DNA of 64,000 bases, from the NCBI RefSeq assembly GCF_037975245.1, contig NC_092570.1, positions 6,245,001-6,309,000 on the forward strand. The letters are read 5' to 3'. Shown here piece by piece: positions 1 through 13,900 of the stretch. The notes beneath the pieces were generated by a model. That model saw only the letters and a list, made by a program, of their open reading frames with translations, was not told the origin of the DNA and did no database searches. Each line of letters begins with the position of its first letter. Position 1 is the stretch's first letter. The stretch is from Apostichopus japonicus. Lineage: Eukaryota; Echinodermata; Holothuroidea; Aspidochirotida; Stichopodidae. The position numbers and the translations under genes were made by a program.

Positions 1-122
1 AAAAAACCTCTAATATCATGTCGTAACTTACCTGTATGCCCTAATGATATGAAAGATAGAACTTTTCCATTATCTGGACTGTCCATTCTTTATTTAATCT
101 TTTTTTTTAAATTTTATATTAG
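1..122 (+). other. 3' end of an intron of DNAH2
   Basis: AT-rich sequence with a T-rich tract ending in ttttatattag at 112-122, a good acceptor for the first visible exon. The donor of this intron and all earlier exons lie outside the window. Confidence 0.8.
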
Positions 123-1947
123 GCCATTCGAAGAACGATAGACAAGAAGACGGTAGATGTGTACGCACTCTTCAACGAAGAACTGAATAAGGTCAAGAAA
201 GAGATGACCAAGAAGAACCAGTACCTCGGCCCTCTTCTACCAAAGTATGCGGGCCAGGCCCACTGGGCAAGGCGTCTCAAGAGAAGAATAGACAGAATCA
301 TGGAGGTTAGCTGCTAGAACATCTCAATTATGGGTTTAATGTACTTCTTGCTTTTTATCTGAAATTATTAGCAAGATGAAGATGAAAAGGAAACATAGCA
401 ATATACTCAACTATTTAAATGTTCTCTCAAGTTTAGTTAGTTGGATTTTAGTGCCATCTCTTTGAAAAAAGACTTATCCCAATAAAAGGGTAATTTTTTT
501 TCTGAGTGTCCATCAGTGTAACCGGGTTTTTTTCTTTTAAGGTTTCAAATCAGTGTAGGGTTGTTGTACAACATGAAGATATCCAATAAACTATGTTGGT
601 ATTATAGCTGTCCTTAAGAATGCATGAACCAAAATTCCTGTCTTGTTCACTTTACATAGAAAAGAAGTATTTTAAGCAACCTCAGCAAGGTTCGTTATCA
701 ACTTTAAATCTTCATACACATTCCAGTAATGTAACGAGAAGGGTATTTAAAACACTTCTGCTCTCAGTATTCTGTCACGATCCGTGTTGTCATTTTGAGG
801 TTAATAATGGCCATAAAGTTTAGCCAGGCTACCCTGGAGAGGGCCATCTATTTAGTATCACCTTGTATATTAATCCTCAGGTTTTGGGTAAAGCTTATTT
901 CTTGCCTCGAATCGGTACCGGCACAGAGACCAAGACACAGTATGATCAGCTCAGCACAGCTCTGGATGATTACGTCCGTAAAACATTCAACGAATGGACG
1001 ACGACAGTGGACAAAGACTGCATGAAACTACTAGAAGTACCACTGTTGGCAAGAAGTAAAGAGAAATCTGCCATGCTGGATGTAAACTTTGATAAGTAAG
1101 GCATTTATTGGTCTACTGAGCTGTGCTTGGCATGCAGGTGGGGTAGGGAGTGTATGAGCCATGCATGGTAACAAAATGTTGCATCCTGTAACATTCCACG
1201 GTATGTCGAGCAGGCAAAGAATGTCAACTTGGAGAAATATACATATAGTGAGTCAACAGGACTGCAACAGTGATTAACTGTAGAGGCACTATCTGGTAAC
1301 AGATCATTAAGAAAATATCTATCAGTATGAATTAATAATAACATCTTTACAGCTTAAACATTTTCACCCTTTTGATTTTTAATTGTTCTAATTTTAATTT
1401 TTTGTTTTGTTGTCAGATCTCTTTTAAAGTTGTTCAACGAAATCCATTACTGGGAGAGACTAATGTTTGAAATACCACATTATGTCACAGAGCTCTATGC
1501 CAAGAAGGAAGACCTCCGAACACTCCGAGAAAATGTGTTACTGGTTGTCAGAGATTATAACAGGTATGCTGGCTTGATGGTTTGTGCCTCACAGACAGTT
1601 CTCTGTAAAGAATCTTGAAAAGAATTGGAAACTAAAGCATTTAAAGCAAAGTGCACAAATGTTGTATACAAATGTGGTAGTGACTTTGCATATGTCTGGA
1701 GTTTTAGTATTCTTAATTAATCCTAATTAGGTATTCCATGTTTTGTTTTCGTTTTGCAAGTTTCATTGCTTTCTCACCCATCTTCTGTAGGATTATCGAG
1801 GCTCTGTCTCTGGAGGAGCGAGGACTCTTCAGAGAGAGGATTAGACATTTGGACAAGAAGATTCATCCTGGCCTGACCAAACTAACCTGGGCATCAAAAG
1901 GAATATCAGATTTCTTCATCGGTGAATGTAGGTTGCATGCTGGCAAG
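123..1947 (+). CDS. DNAH2: DNAH2 exons 1-4: N-terminal tail (DHC_N1)
   Basis: Exons 123-305, 881-1095, 1417-1563 and 1791-1947 encode residues 1-234 of the visible protein. They begin [20 protein letters not shown] and include [30 protein letters not shown] and [10 protein letters not shown], all conserved tail blocks of DNAH2. The tail holds intermediate and light chains and anchors the arm to the doublet. Phases at the junctions are 0, 2, 2 and 0. The donors are gttagc, gtaagg, gtatgc and gttagt. The intron at 306-880 holds only AT-rich sequence; the two after it are short and plain. Confidence 0.9.
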
Positions 1948-4900
1948 GTTAGTAAACCTTATGTGGTCTGTGATATACACATAAGAAACCTTATATATCA
2001 TTTGACTTTGCTATTGTCTTTAAGGGACAGGGATGGGGGGAATGGATGTGGGGTGCAGGGCCGGGCCATGTATCCCAAGTTTTTTTGTTTTTTTTTAAAA
2101 CATAATTGCCTCTTCTTATAAATAAGAAATACCCCTATTTTTTCTAAGAAGAAAACAATACCTTTTCCATTTTTATAATTAAAAATTGTCCTTCTTTTGA
2201 AAATCATTCAAATAATAGAATTTGTGGTAAGGCATGCACAGAGGGTGCACCTTGTCAGGAAAGATGGTAACTTCCCTAACCCTCTCCCCCCCCCCCCCCC
2301 CCCCCCCATTGAGACATCTTCACAACCAATGAGGCTGAGTACTTGGTTCATGGCTAGCTTTTATTTGATATTTCAACAAGTTTGTAATGCCAATGTGACA
2401 ATAACATGCAAATGGTCTTTGCAGTATACAAATCTAACCTATCCGAAGTGACGTGAAAAAACACAATTTTCAAACCAGACTAAGTAAAATGCAAATGAAA
2501 GATAAAATCTATTAGAGTGATCTCTACCATATGTATTGGCTAAAGCCTGCTTGAATTGGCTCATTCCTATCCTGGTATTTTGCCACTACTTTTAAAGTTC
2601 TCATATTGTCCTAGCCCAGCCAACTGTGTATGATTTTACTCAATGATTTATCATCTATATACAGGTTCAGTCCATAGTGGACGATTTTACTCAATGACTT
2701 ATCTATATACAGGTTCAGTCCATAGTGAATGATTTTACTCAATGATTTAATTATGTACAGGTTCAGTCCATAGTGGACGATTTTACTCAATGATTTATCA
2801 TCTATATACAGGTTCAGTCCATAGTGAACGATTTTACTCAATGATTTATCTATATACAGGTTCAGTCCATAGTGGACGATTTTACTCAATGATTTAATTA
2901 TGTACAGGTTCAGTCCATAGTGGACGATTTTACTCAATGATTTATCTATATACAGGTTCAGTCCATAGTGAACGATTTTACTCAATGATTTATCTATATA
3001 CAGGTTCAGTACATAGTGAACGATTTTACTCAATGATTTATCTATATACAGGTTCAGTCCATAGTGAACGATTTTACTCAATGATTTATCTATATACAGG
3101 TTCTGTCCATAGTGGACGATTTTACTCAATGATTTATCTATATACAGGTTCAGTCCATAGTGAACGATTTTACTCAATGATTTAATTATGTACAGGTTCA
3201 GTCCATAGTGGACGATTTTACTCAATGATTTAATTATGTACAGGTTCAGTCCATAGTGGACGATTTTACTCAATGATTTAATTATGTACAGGTTCAGTCC
3301 ATATTGGACGATTTTACTCAATGATTTAATTATGTACAGGTTCAGTACATAGTGAACGATTTTACTCAATGATTTATCTATATACAGGTTCAGTCCATAG
3401 TGAACGATTTTACTCAATGATTTATCTATATACAGGTTCAGTCCATAGTGAACGATTTTACTCAATGATTTATCATCTATATACAGGTTCAGTCCATAGT
3501 GGACGATTTTACTCAATGATTTATCTATATACAGGTTCAGTCCATATTGGACGATTTTACTCAATGATTTATCTATATACAGGTTCAGTCCATAGTGGAC
3601 GATTTTACTCAATGATTTATCTACATACAGGTTCAGTCCATAGTGGATGATTTTACTCAATGATTTATCTACATACAGGTTCAGTCCATATTGGACGATT
3701 TTACTCAATGATTTATCTACATACAGGTTCAGTCCATAGTGGACGATTTTACTCAATGATTTATCTATATACAGGTTCAGTCCATATTGGACGATTTTAC
3801 TCAATGATTTATCTATATACAGGTTCAGTCCATAGTGGACGATTACAAGATAGCCAACCTGACCGTCTCGAAGAGTTGTAAGAGGATCAGCGAGACCCTC
3901 CTGGTCTCCATCGATGGGAAGAAGGTCTACGAGGGATTAGAGTTTGAAGACGATCAGCTGAGACACAGAAACAACACACAGAAGCAGCTGCAGTTGATAC
4001 ACGAAGAGATTGTAGCTACCATGAGAAAAACATTTGAAGTCTTCAAAACAGATGGAGTGGAGGTATGTATGATAGTCATGGCAATGTGGGGTAACTATGG
4101 CAATCTGTAGTCATGGCGATAGGGAGTCTAGGTACCTGTCAGGTCCATATTGACGCTGTGTTTTTCATAGTTACCATAGTGATTGAGATACTTCTGATAT
4201 AATAGTCTGCATATTCCAAGTGATAGTGCTTACACAAGATTTGGATTGACTGTTTAGTTATGAGCACAATTAACATGAAGCTGATAGCCCAAATGCAATA
4301 TTGATCTTGATTGAACTTAAGAGGTATTGATCTGAGTTGAACAAGAGTCCTGAGTCACATTTTTATGGTAAGATGTTGAAATTGAATGTGAGCCTTGTAT
4401 AAACTTACGATTTATAAAGGACAGATTAATGCACTGGAGAAGAGATACTTCTATTTAGTTCACTGACATTAGCCAAACAATTAACACACATGTAGAGAAC
4501 TTCTTAGCTTTTGCAGTGGAATAAATTTGTGTGGCAGTTTTGAAGCATCTGAACTTTGTCTCATAGATATGGTACCTGTGTACAAACAAAAAACAACTGC
4601 TATACATCTGTGCACTTATACAGCAATTTACCAATGTTGAGTAGCATTTTGTGTCGGATCCTGGATAAATTATTTCCTGCTTGCTCTATCTTCAATAATT
4701 TTTTTATTTTGCCCCTCCTGTTTTTACTAATGTTCTTGCTCCCTCCCCCCCAAAAAAAACCCCCAATAAATGAATTAATTTACATGCAATGTGATCTGGT
4801 GTAGCAACATTGCCTCTCTTCTTGGTGCTATTCTTAGGTTCAGAACCACTGGAGAGGTTATACCGAGAAAATGGACCACATGGTAGAAGAGGCCTTCAGG

Positions 4901-7900
4901 TTAAATGTGAAGTGGTCACTCCAAGAATTGTCCAGAGCCATTAATGGAGATGGCAAAAGCTCACCCAATCCTCTGTTTAGGGTCAAAGTTGTTTTGGAGA
5001 GTGAAAAGGTGGGATGTTATTCGTTTTGTTATTAGCAGAATGGTAAAGTAGCAAAGAGCTTCTGGCCTGCAATGTAAAGGGGGGGGGGGAGGGGAAGGTC
5101 ATAGGCTACAGCCTGGGGAAATATGACATAAAAGAATAATGTATTCTCATTATCATAGTATACTTAAGAAAAATGAAGACTTCAAAAGGGGGCCCAGTGA
5201 TGTAGTTGTCCCCAGGGTCCAACCAGGTTAGTTTTGTACTTGCTTGAAACTGGGCCTATATTTAATAAGTATGTGCCACATGCATGTTTGTCCCATGAGT
5301 GCCAACCACACAGAACAGCCAGTCAGGTAAATATTACAAGATGCATTGTACAAGATGCTGAGAGGAAAATGTTATCTGTATTTTAAATCCTCCTGCAAGC
5401 AGGAACTCGCGAAGAAGCCATCATTGGCTTATCAAAACCGCTAGCTGACTGAGGTCAGTCTCTTAGATTTATATTAACGTCCATGATTATGAATTGTCAA
5501 TTGTCAACAACTCTGTAACTGGACGACATACCTTAATCTTGGAGTGACTCGAACTCAAGACCTTATAAGATCGAAAGGCACCGGCGTTAACCACTGAGCT
5601 AACACTCCTTGATGTTACTGTGCAAAACTCACATCCTGGAAATTTGTGAGAACAATCGAAATGATGTCGAAAAAAAAGACAGAAATATCAGTTTGGTCAT
5701 TGGTAGTAAAATGAATGTCAATTTTTTGACATTTTTGCCATTGATTTCCACCTCTTGCAGAATGCTGTTGAATTTTCACCAACTTTGAAGCAGTTATCAA
5801 CGATCATGATGAATACCAGTACCCAGCTGACATCGGCTGTGTCTGTCATCCAGAGGCTCCCTGACTTACTGACGAGGAAGAAATCTCATCGAGAGGTAAA
5901 TAGATCATAACTTAGGATGTTGAGATTTATTGATGTAATATATAAGTTATCACCAACAAATGGTGACACCAACCACCCCCGAGCCACTCACTCATAAGAG
6001 ATTTTTGAGGGAAGTAGTGTCGGTATAATCAATAATCATTTCCTCTCACACCTTCTATCATGAGTTTTGTTCCCCATTTTTAATCCACCTGTTTTCCTTT
6101 CTTCTTTTGTTTTATCTCCACCTCTTTGGATACCACTTCTTTGGTTGTATTTCTCCTAGTTTATGCCTTGCCTTCTGTACCTCCTGTACCTCCTATTTAT
6201 GTACTGAATACAGTTGAATTTCTCCCTACCTTTTCTGTGTGTGTGTGATTTGCATGTTTATATCTGTTAAACTTCTGTCAGTCTTTCTTTGAGAAGATCT
6301 TGCTAGTATCAAGGATTCAGACTCTCAAATTTTATTGCATTTGCTGATGTTTTGAAAGAGTATTTTTGAATAAATTTCAGCACCCTCTCTTACCCTGCAT
6401 GGCATGCTACTATTTTTTTTAAATTTTGTTGGATGTGTGCAGTTACTGTATCATAGAACACAGTGATAGAGCAACATTCTGCAAGTGGTCATTGTATGGA
6501 ACCTTCTTTTCTTCTTTTGGTCTCATCTTTGGTTATTTTGGTCTTAACCTTTCTTTCTTCTTCTTCTTGGGGTACGTCAATGTATGAATTGATTCATTGT
6601 TTCCCCTTGTGTTTTGTTCTTTCTGTCAGCCAATCTCATCAGTGATAGAGAAAGATGATGAAACAAAGAAGATTCAGAAAGCTATCGATGCTGGGATGCA
6701 GACTAACGGCCAGAACCTCATGAACTACCTCAAAACTTGGGACAAGTAAGGATGACTGCTATGAATATGTTCCTTTGGTACCCGTTTATGTGTCACATGG
6801 TTCAATACTAAGTTAAATAAGAAAGCCCAACATTTGGCTCTATTGAACCTGAGTCCATATTTAATGATCATTGATGGACAAATTGTCAAATAAATTTTAG
6901 TTGTGCAGGTGGATCTTATATCTTTCTGTTTCTAGAACTATCATTTAGTGTCTGTTTGCCAATGCATGCTAGCTTTATCCCTTGCCGTTAACAACTATAT
7001 TTAAATACCATACAAGGTGAAATGCACCAGGTTCTTGGTCCGTGGAGAACAAAGTTGCTTTGAAGTCACTGAAAGAAGAGAAACAAACTCCATTTCTCAG
7101 TTTATAAACCAGCAATTTTTATGGGGGTAAAATGAAGGGGGATGCATTGATACTAAAAGCAGCACGTTGGTACAGATCGAGAGATAACCATCCCAGTTGA
7201 ATTTGACAATGAAATTTATTACTTGTGTGGGGCAAAACTGGATGGATTCCTATGGATATTTTAAGTGGGAGACTTGTATCTGTAACCCTAGCAATTTAAC
7301 CAGTGCTGCACCTGTTACATAAGACATTATAAACACTATATCAACAAGATAAATGTTAATGGATAATTATAGCTACATGGAAAGTTTCATTAAAACATTT
7401 CTCTTTTTTGCAGTTATCGTGAGATCTGGGAGATCAATAAAGATGCCTTCATTCGAAGATATCAACGGCTGAATCCTCCTGTGTCATCATTCGATGCTGA
7501 TATCGCAAGGTAAGAGGATGGTTAGGAGGCGGCAGACACTCCTCTCTTTATTTTAGTCCTACTTTAGACGAAAGCATCAAAAGTTTGGGATGTAGACATT
7601 TTTCTTTCAATCGTCGTGCTTTGATATTCAATTGATCAGAGTTCAGATCAATGACTTACAGAATAATAAAGAACTAAGAAATATTTTAATGAAGGTAGAT
7701 TAATCGTTAATGGAAGGGTACTGAATCATGGTACAGTTGCTGAGAATTGGAACTACATCTATGGAATTGAATATGTATGTAAAAGACAAAGAATTTTCAG
7801 TTTGTAGTAGTTTCCTTGTTGTCAAATGCATTATGCCATAGTTTATTTTTTTTGAACGGGGGGGGGGGGGGGTGGGTGGGGAGATAGGGGAAAGATGAAA

Positions 7901-10900
7901 GGGATTAAAATGTACAAATTGCATGGATTCAAGGTGGTATCATCAATTACATTAATTTTTTAAATTTTTTTCCTGTCTTATGTCAAGTCCTCTATGTTAC
8001 ATTTCTTGTGTTGTATTGTCTCAATAGATAGTTTGTATTTCCAGTAATTAAAATTCCCACACATCATAAGCAGACTATGTATTGTTACTATTAGTGCTTA
8101 CCTAGTAATAAGAAGATTGATGAGAAAAATTTTAAACGAAAAAAACGTTGCTTTTTTCTTATCAATCAATTTTTGCATATATTTGTAAGAAGATTAAGTT
8201 TTTAATCCACTGAATACCACAAATATCTTTAAGTAACATGTGTTGCTCTTTACCACTTTCAACACATTTAAAAGTTCACTCTTGTTTTTTTTAATGTCAG
8301 TTGACAGACCAGTTGTTTTGATGATATAATTTGTGTTACACCTTCCCAGGTACTCTGAAGTAGCTAATAACGTACAGAAAGAGGAAACTGTGCTCAACAT
8401 CCAGTTTGTCCTGCTTGACTGTTCCCCTCTCAAATTTGCCCTGTTGAGCCACTGTAACGAGTGGCAGAATAAGTTTACCACCTTGCTAGCCGAGATGGCC
8501 AGTCAGACACTCAAGGACTTGCACAAATTCTTACAAGAGAACCAGGAATTGTAAGTTGACAGATTTGTTTGGGCAAAATTCTCTTGTTAGTGGATTTCAT
8601 GATACCAAGTTGTATTATCTTTTGTATTAAGTTTTGTGTGTTAATAGCTTCCTGTCTTCCTGTTCCAAGATTAAACCATTGCAATTCACTCACTTGAAAC
8701 TTAGTCTCCTGCAGAAATTAATCACACAAATTTTAAGCAGAGGGTAGTTACACCCCTTTTGAGAAAATGATATCTACTTTTGTCCCCCCCCCCCAAAAAA
8801 AAGAAATCGGGAGATCATGCATTATTTGTTATGATAGGTTTTCAATTAGATGATATAAAGAAAAAGTTGCCAGTATGAATATTTTTGTCAAATGATGGGT
8901 GGAGGTGTAAAGATTTACAATCGTAAAGTTACAATCTGTAAATGATACTGTTATAATAGCTTTTGAAAGTGTTGTTTCACAATAATCCAAATTTTTGTAA
9001 AGGGAAATTTTGCTTGAGACAGTATTACATACACAAACATTTGATGTAGTTTTTCAATTTTTAAATCCTTTTTAAATTTTTAATTTTTTCCTGACCAGGT
9101 TGAGTAAACCTCCACAGACGTTGGACGAGCTCGGTGATAGTCTGGCATTATTGGAGAAACTGCAGAACGACCTGCCAAATATCGAAGCCAAATTCCCTCC
9201 TCTCCATGAACAATTTTCTATCTTAGAGAAGTATGATGTGCCCATCCCCGAAGAGGTCAGTGGTTTTTTCGGTCGTTTCAGTGTCCCATACAGCGAGAAA
9301 AAAAAGTGGGGCTGAGGCTTCCAAAGATCGGTTTGAGAGATAATACTCCTCACAGAAGTGTCAAATATTTAACGTTAGATATGTTTTCCCCAGTCTTATT
9401 ATCTGGGATATATGTTAATCACTTTACACTAGCATAGTTACTTGGATGGGGGGGTGAGGGGGGGAGGTGATAGGTAGGCAGAAAGGATGATGAGGAAGTG
9501 GCAGGGTTCAACATTCAGGTATACTGGTGTTAACATGGAAATAATTTGATCAGAGTGGAATTTCCACAGGATTATAATGCTTTGTTTAATTTAACCTATT
9601 TCTTTTCCAAAACATTTCAGTAGTTTCCTTCTGTTGTTTCCTTTCTTAGGTCAAACTGATGTTGGATGATCTTGGCAACGAGTGGGTGAAATTCCAGGAG
9701 TGCTTAATCGAGAGCGATGTAATGCTGAAGAAATACAAAGAAAAATTCAAGACGGGGCTGATCCATTCCTCCGAGGAATTTAAGAAGACGGTTCATGCTC
9801 TCGTGGAGGACTTCCAGACGAATGGTATAAATTTCAAACTTTCAAACAGGGGTGGCATCCTTTTGTTTTGTCTTAAATATATTTATAGCTTCTTTTTTCG
9901 GGGGTGGGGGGGTATAATTTTCCTCATTTAGATGAATATTTTAGTTGACTAATGTGAATGTGGACAAATTTTGTCAGATCTCTGCTAATTTAAAATTCAA
10001 CTAATTTTTATTACCTCCGTGATCATTGCTAGTAAAAAAATATTGTGACTTTGAATTTTAAATAAGAGCTGACTGATTTTGAAGGAATGTTAACACCTTT
10101 ATTATGACATATCTTATCAAAATCAAATGCAAATCATGCACATGTTATCATATTCCCCTTTGATCGTTTCTCATGCAGGTCCATTCAGCAGTCAACTAGC
10201 ATGTGAAGAGGCTTTGAAAAAAGTCATGGAGTCTAGAGAACAACTCACGAACCTCAAGAGTCAAGAGGCTACCCTGAGAAGAGGCCTCAGTATCTTTAAG
10301 ATAGACCAACCGCCTGCTAAAGAAATACAGCAAGTAGATAAGGTATTTTAAATAGTGTACTTATTAAACAAGTGATCACCAAGTCTTACTTGCATACGTA
10401 ATACAGACATTTTATACACAGCTATGTGAAACCCTCTTCTGAATACCTACCTCCTATGTTAAGATGTGTTTTGGAGGTGGTGCAGTTAGCATGAGTGGTT
10501 GGATGATGTTCGCGGTGCCAAAAAATTTGGCCAAGGGCTATCTTATTTTTTTTTATGTCAAAAGTTGGAAGCTGAGGGGGCTGCACTGTCACTGCAGCTA
10601 GGCTGTGTTGAATACCTTTTGCTGTGCTCTGCGGCTTCATACAGTATGCAAGTCTTGTCAGCCAAGATAGTTTCTATTGATCAGTGTTGATTCAGCCTCG
10701 CTGCAGGCAATTTTGCAGCTGCTGCAGCTTTCCTCTGTGACACAGTGCCTTATAGACTTTATTGTTTATTTGTTTACTAAATGTGATGGATTTGGGTTGT
10801 GCCCTTTGCAGTCAATATTATGCATGCTTATTGCACAGGCCTCATGAAAATGTTTAATTTTATGTCACGTTTTAATTTTTCGACTGAAAATTGTATGTGA

Positions 10901-13900
10901 TTTTATCTTCTCCTTGACAGGATCTAGACTCTATTGAAACTGTCTGGCAGCTAACCCAAGAATGGGAGGGTCTTTGGAACACTTGGAAAGTGGGCAAATT
11001 CTCAGAACTGGTCACCACAGAGATGGAGACAACTGCTGGTCATCTCTTCAAGAAACTAAATAAACTCAGCAGAGAGTTAAAGGTGAATTATTTGAGAGAC
11101 TATTTCGAGACAACCACGAATGGGTTTAGTTGACTTTAGTTGACCAAAATTGAGGTTGAGCTGATTTCCACAATTATGTATACAGTAGTACAATGGTACA
11201 TATATAAATACAAGGATGTGAAGGATTACGAGCTGAATAAATGAATCTTTTTCAAGTATTCCCCTTTACAAGAGGAAATGGTTAGAATTAAATTCTTATA
11301 ACATTTTATTCCGTTTTATAAAAATTGTACCAACAAATGGTAGTACTGAGTGAGAAATAAAATCAGTGTCTACTGGTATAATTTTAAATTTTCAACTGAA
11401 ATTGTAAAGTCAAAAGTGAAATTCAGTTTATTTTTTTTCTTGTTTAGAATTTTATTTTTCATATGCTATTTCTACACTTTAATTTATGCACACGGCTTGC
11501 ATCTGTTCAACCTTTTTTGCAAGGAGGTTATTAATATTTTTCATTCATGTTTATGGCGTCAATCATTTGTAGGAAAAGAACTGGGAGATTGTAGAGTTTT
11601 CAAAGAATCGTGTGGATCAGTTCAGACGTACTATGCCGTTGGTGGTGGACCTCCACAACCACGCCATGAGGGACCGTCACTGGCAGCAGATACAAGAGGA
11701 AATTCAGAAGCCTTTCGACCACAAAGCGGATGACTTCACTCTAGAGAAGATCATAGAGCTCGGTTTTGACCAATTTGCAGAGAAGGTTTCAGAGGTGTCG
11801 GGAGCGGCCAGTAAAGAGTTGGCCATCGAGCAGTCTCTGGGAGAAATCAAAGCTACGTGGGATGACATGGTGCTGGATATTTCACCATACAAAGACAGAG
11901 GTCACTTTAGACTCAAGTAAGTAAGATGGAGATGATTGCATGAGGTATGGTGTGATGAGATGAGGTGTATCATGATTACATGAGGTATGATATGTTTACA
12001 TGAGGTATCATGATGAGATGAGGTATGGCAAGATTACATGAGGTGTATCATGATGAAATGAGGGAGGTGTGATATGTTTACATGACGTATAGCACACCTA
12101 GATGAGGTATGGTATGTTTACATGAGGTGTACCATAATTAAATGAGGAATATGGCATGTTTACATGAGGTGTATCATGATTAGATGAGGTATGGCATGTT
12201 TACATGAGGTGTATCATTAGATGAGGTATGGCATGTTTACATGAGGTGTATCATGATTAGATGAGGTATGGCATGTTTACACAAGGTGTATCATGATTAG
12301 ATGAGGTATGGTATGTTTACATGAGGTGTATCATGATTAGATGAGGTATGGTATGTTTACATGAGGTGTATCATGATTAGATGAGGTATGACAAGATTAC
12401 ACGAGGTGTATCATGATGAGATGAGGGAGGTATGGTATGTTTACATGAGGTGTATCATGATTACATGAGGTGTATCATGATTACATGAGGTATGGTATGT
12501 TTACATGAGGTATCATGATTAGATGAGGTATGGTATGTTTACACGAGGTATCATGATGAGATGAGGTATGACAAGATTACATGAGGTGTATCATGATGAG
12601 ATGAGGGAGGTATGGTATGTTTACATGTGGTATAGCATAATTAGATGAGGTATAGCATGATGACATGAGGTATGATATGTTTACATGAGATGTATCATGA
12701 TTAGATGAGTAATGACAAGATTACATGAGATGTTTCATGATTAGATGAGGTATGACAAGATTACATGAGGTGTATCATGATTTGATGAGGTATGGCAAGA
12801 TTACATGAGTTATGATATGTTTACACCAGGTATGGTAACTTTACACGAGGTATTGCTAGCATGGTATTCGAAAAAGTGATCTGAAGATTAGGTTATAGGT
12901 TATATGTAGGTATAACAGTCGTGCAGTACACAGCAACAGATTTATCTAGTCGCAAGTTGCTGGCCATCCACTTTAACTTTCTTTGTAAGTTTTATAAGTC
13001 AAGAAACCACAGAGACTTAAACACTGTATGACTGATTATCAACACTAGTTCCATGCCAGGTACTGTTGCCTCTGACTTATTTTAAAATGCTGATTTGTAA
13101 TGTTTTATTATAGAGCTACTGATGAAGTCTTTCAGGCTCTGGAGGATAACCAAGTAACCCTATCTACCATGAAGGCCTCCCGATTTGTGAAGGCCTTCGA
13201 GAAGGAAGTAGACTACTGGGAGAGAACTCTGTCTCATATCCTGGAAGTGATTGAAGTTACACTAACCGTCCAGAGACAGTGGATGTATCTCGAGGTATTG
13301 TATCCGTTCCCGGCAGTCATCATTCTCCACCATTTAGAAAATATTTTAGCTGCTAAAAGCCATCCTTTGGTTGTTTACATTAATTGTGTATTGATGATTT
13401 AGACTTGCCTCAATCCTTTATGCATTGTTTTTAAAGTAGTTTTGTGGATAGGTTTTGCAAACTCCGATCTCATGAATGTTTAGTTACATGTTTCTCAACC
13501 CGGGATCTGTAGACACCTGGGTGTATACATTTTCTTGGTCAAAGAAGGATAAGGTGTCGACAGCTGGTCTGTATACAAAAGTGGGTACCGTTCGTACAAG
13601 CTGAATGTGTTTGTCAATATTACTCACTTATGCTTTCAAGACAGAAAAATGTCTGAGAGTGCCATCGTTGGCAAGCAAGACCACATTCCCAGCCATAAGT
13701 TGGGGATGAGGTCATTGGTGATACTCCCTATGCCTGGGGTCCGTGAACATTACTTTGTTGTCATAGATGGAAAAATGTAAAGAAACTGTAATCTCAAGTT
13801 ATGTCTTGAGAAAATAGTTTCAAGATAAGGAAAAGGTAATAATTAAAACATAAAAAAATATATAAGCAGTATTGAATATGTACAAATTTATCATATCTCC

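Noticed and set aside
119-301. Minus-strand frames opposite dynein exons (for example 119-301 and 31463-31834)
   Set aside because: They are shadows of conserved plus-strand exons, whose translation matches DNAH2 throughout.
2611-3804. 397-codon minus-strand frame with a 16-residue repeat
   Set aside because: It is wholly made of the 48-bp minisatellite, whose length is a multiple of three; no promoter, non-repetitive part or known family supports a gene.
5541-5608. A functional tRNA gene on the minus strand
   Set aside because: The head has A and B boxes and pairing ends, but the middle is poorly folded, it is fused to a repeated body, and it recurs at two other sites, which fits a SINE.
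7855-7880. Long G runs (also near 5078, 16504, 38058, 38845) as possible G-quadruplex regulators
   Set aside because: Single homopolymer runs of both G and C are scattered through introns with no consistent position relative to exons. They look like ordinary slippage tracts and their lengths may be sequencing-dependent.
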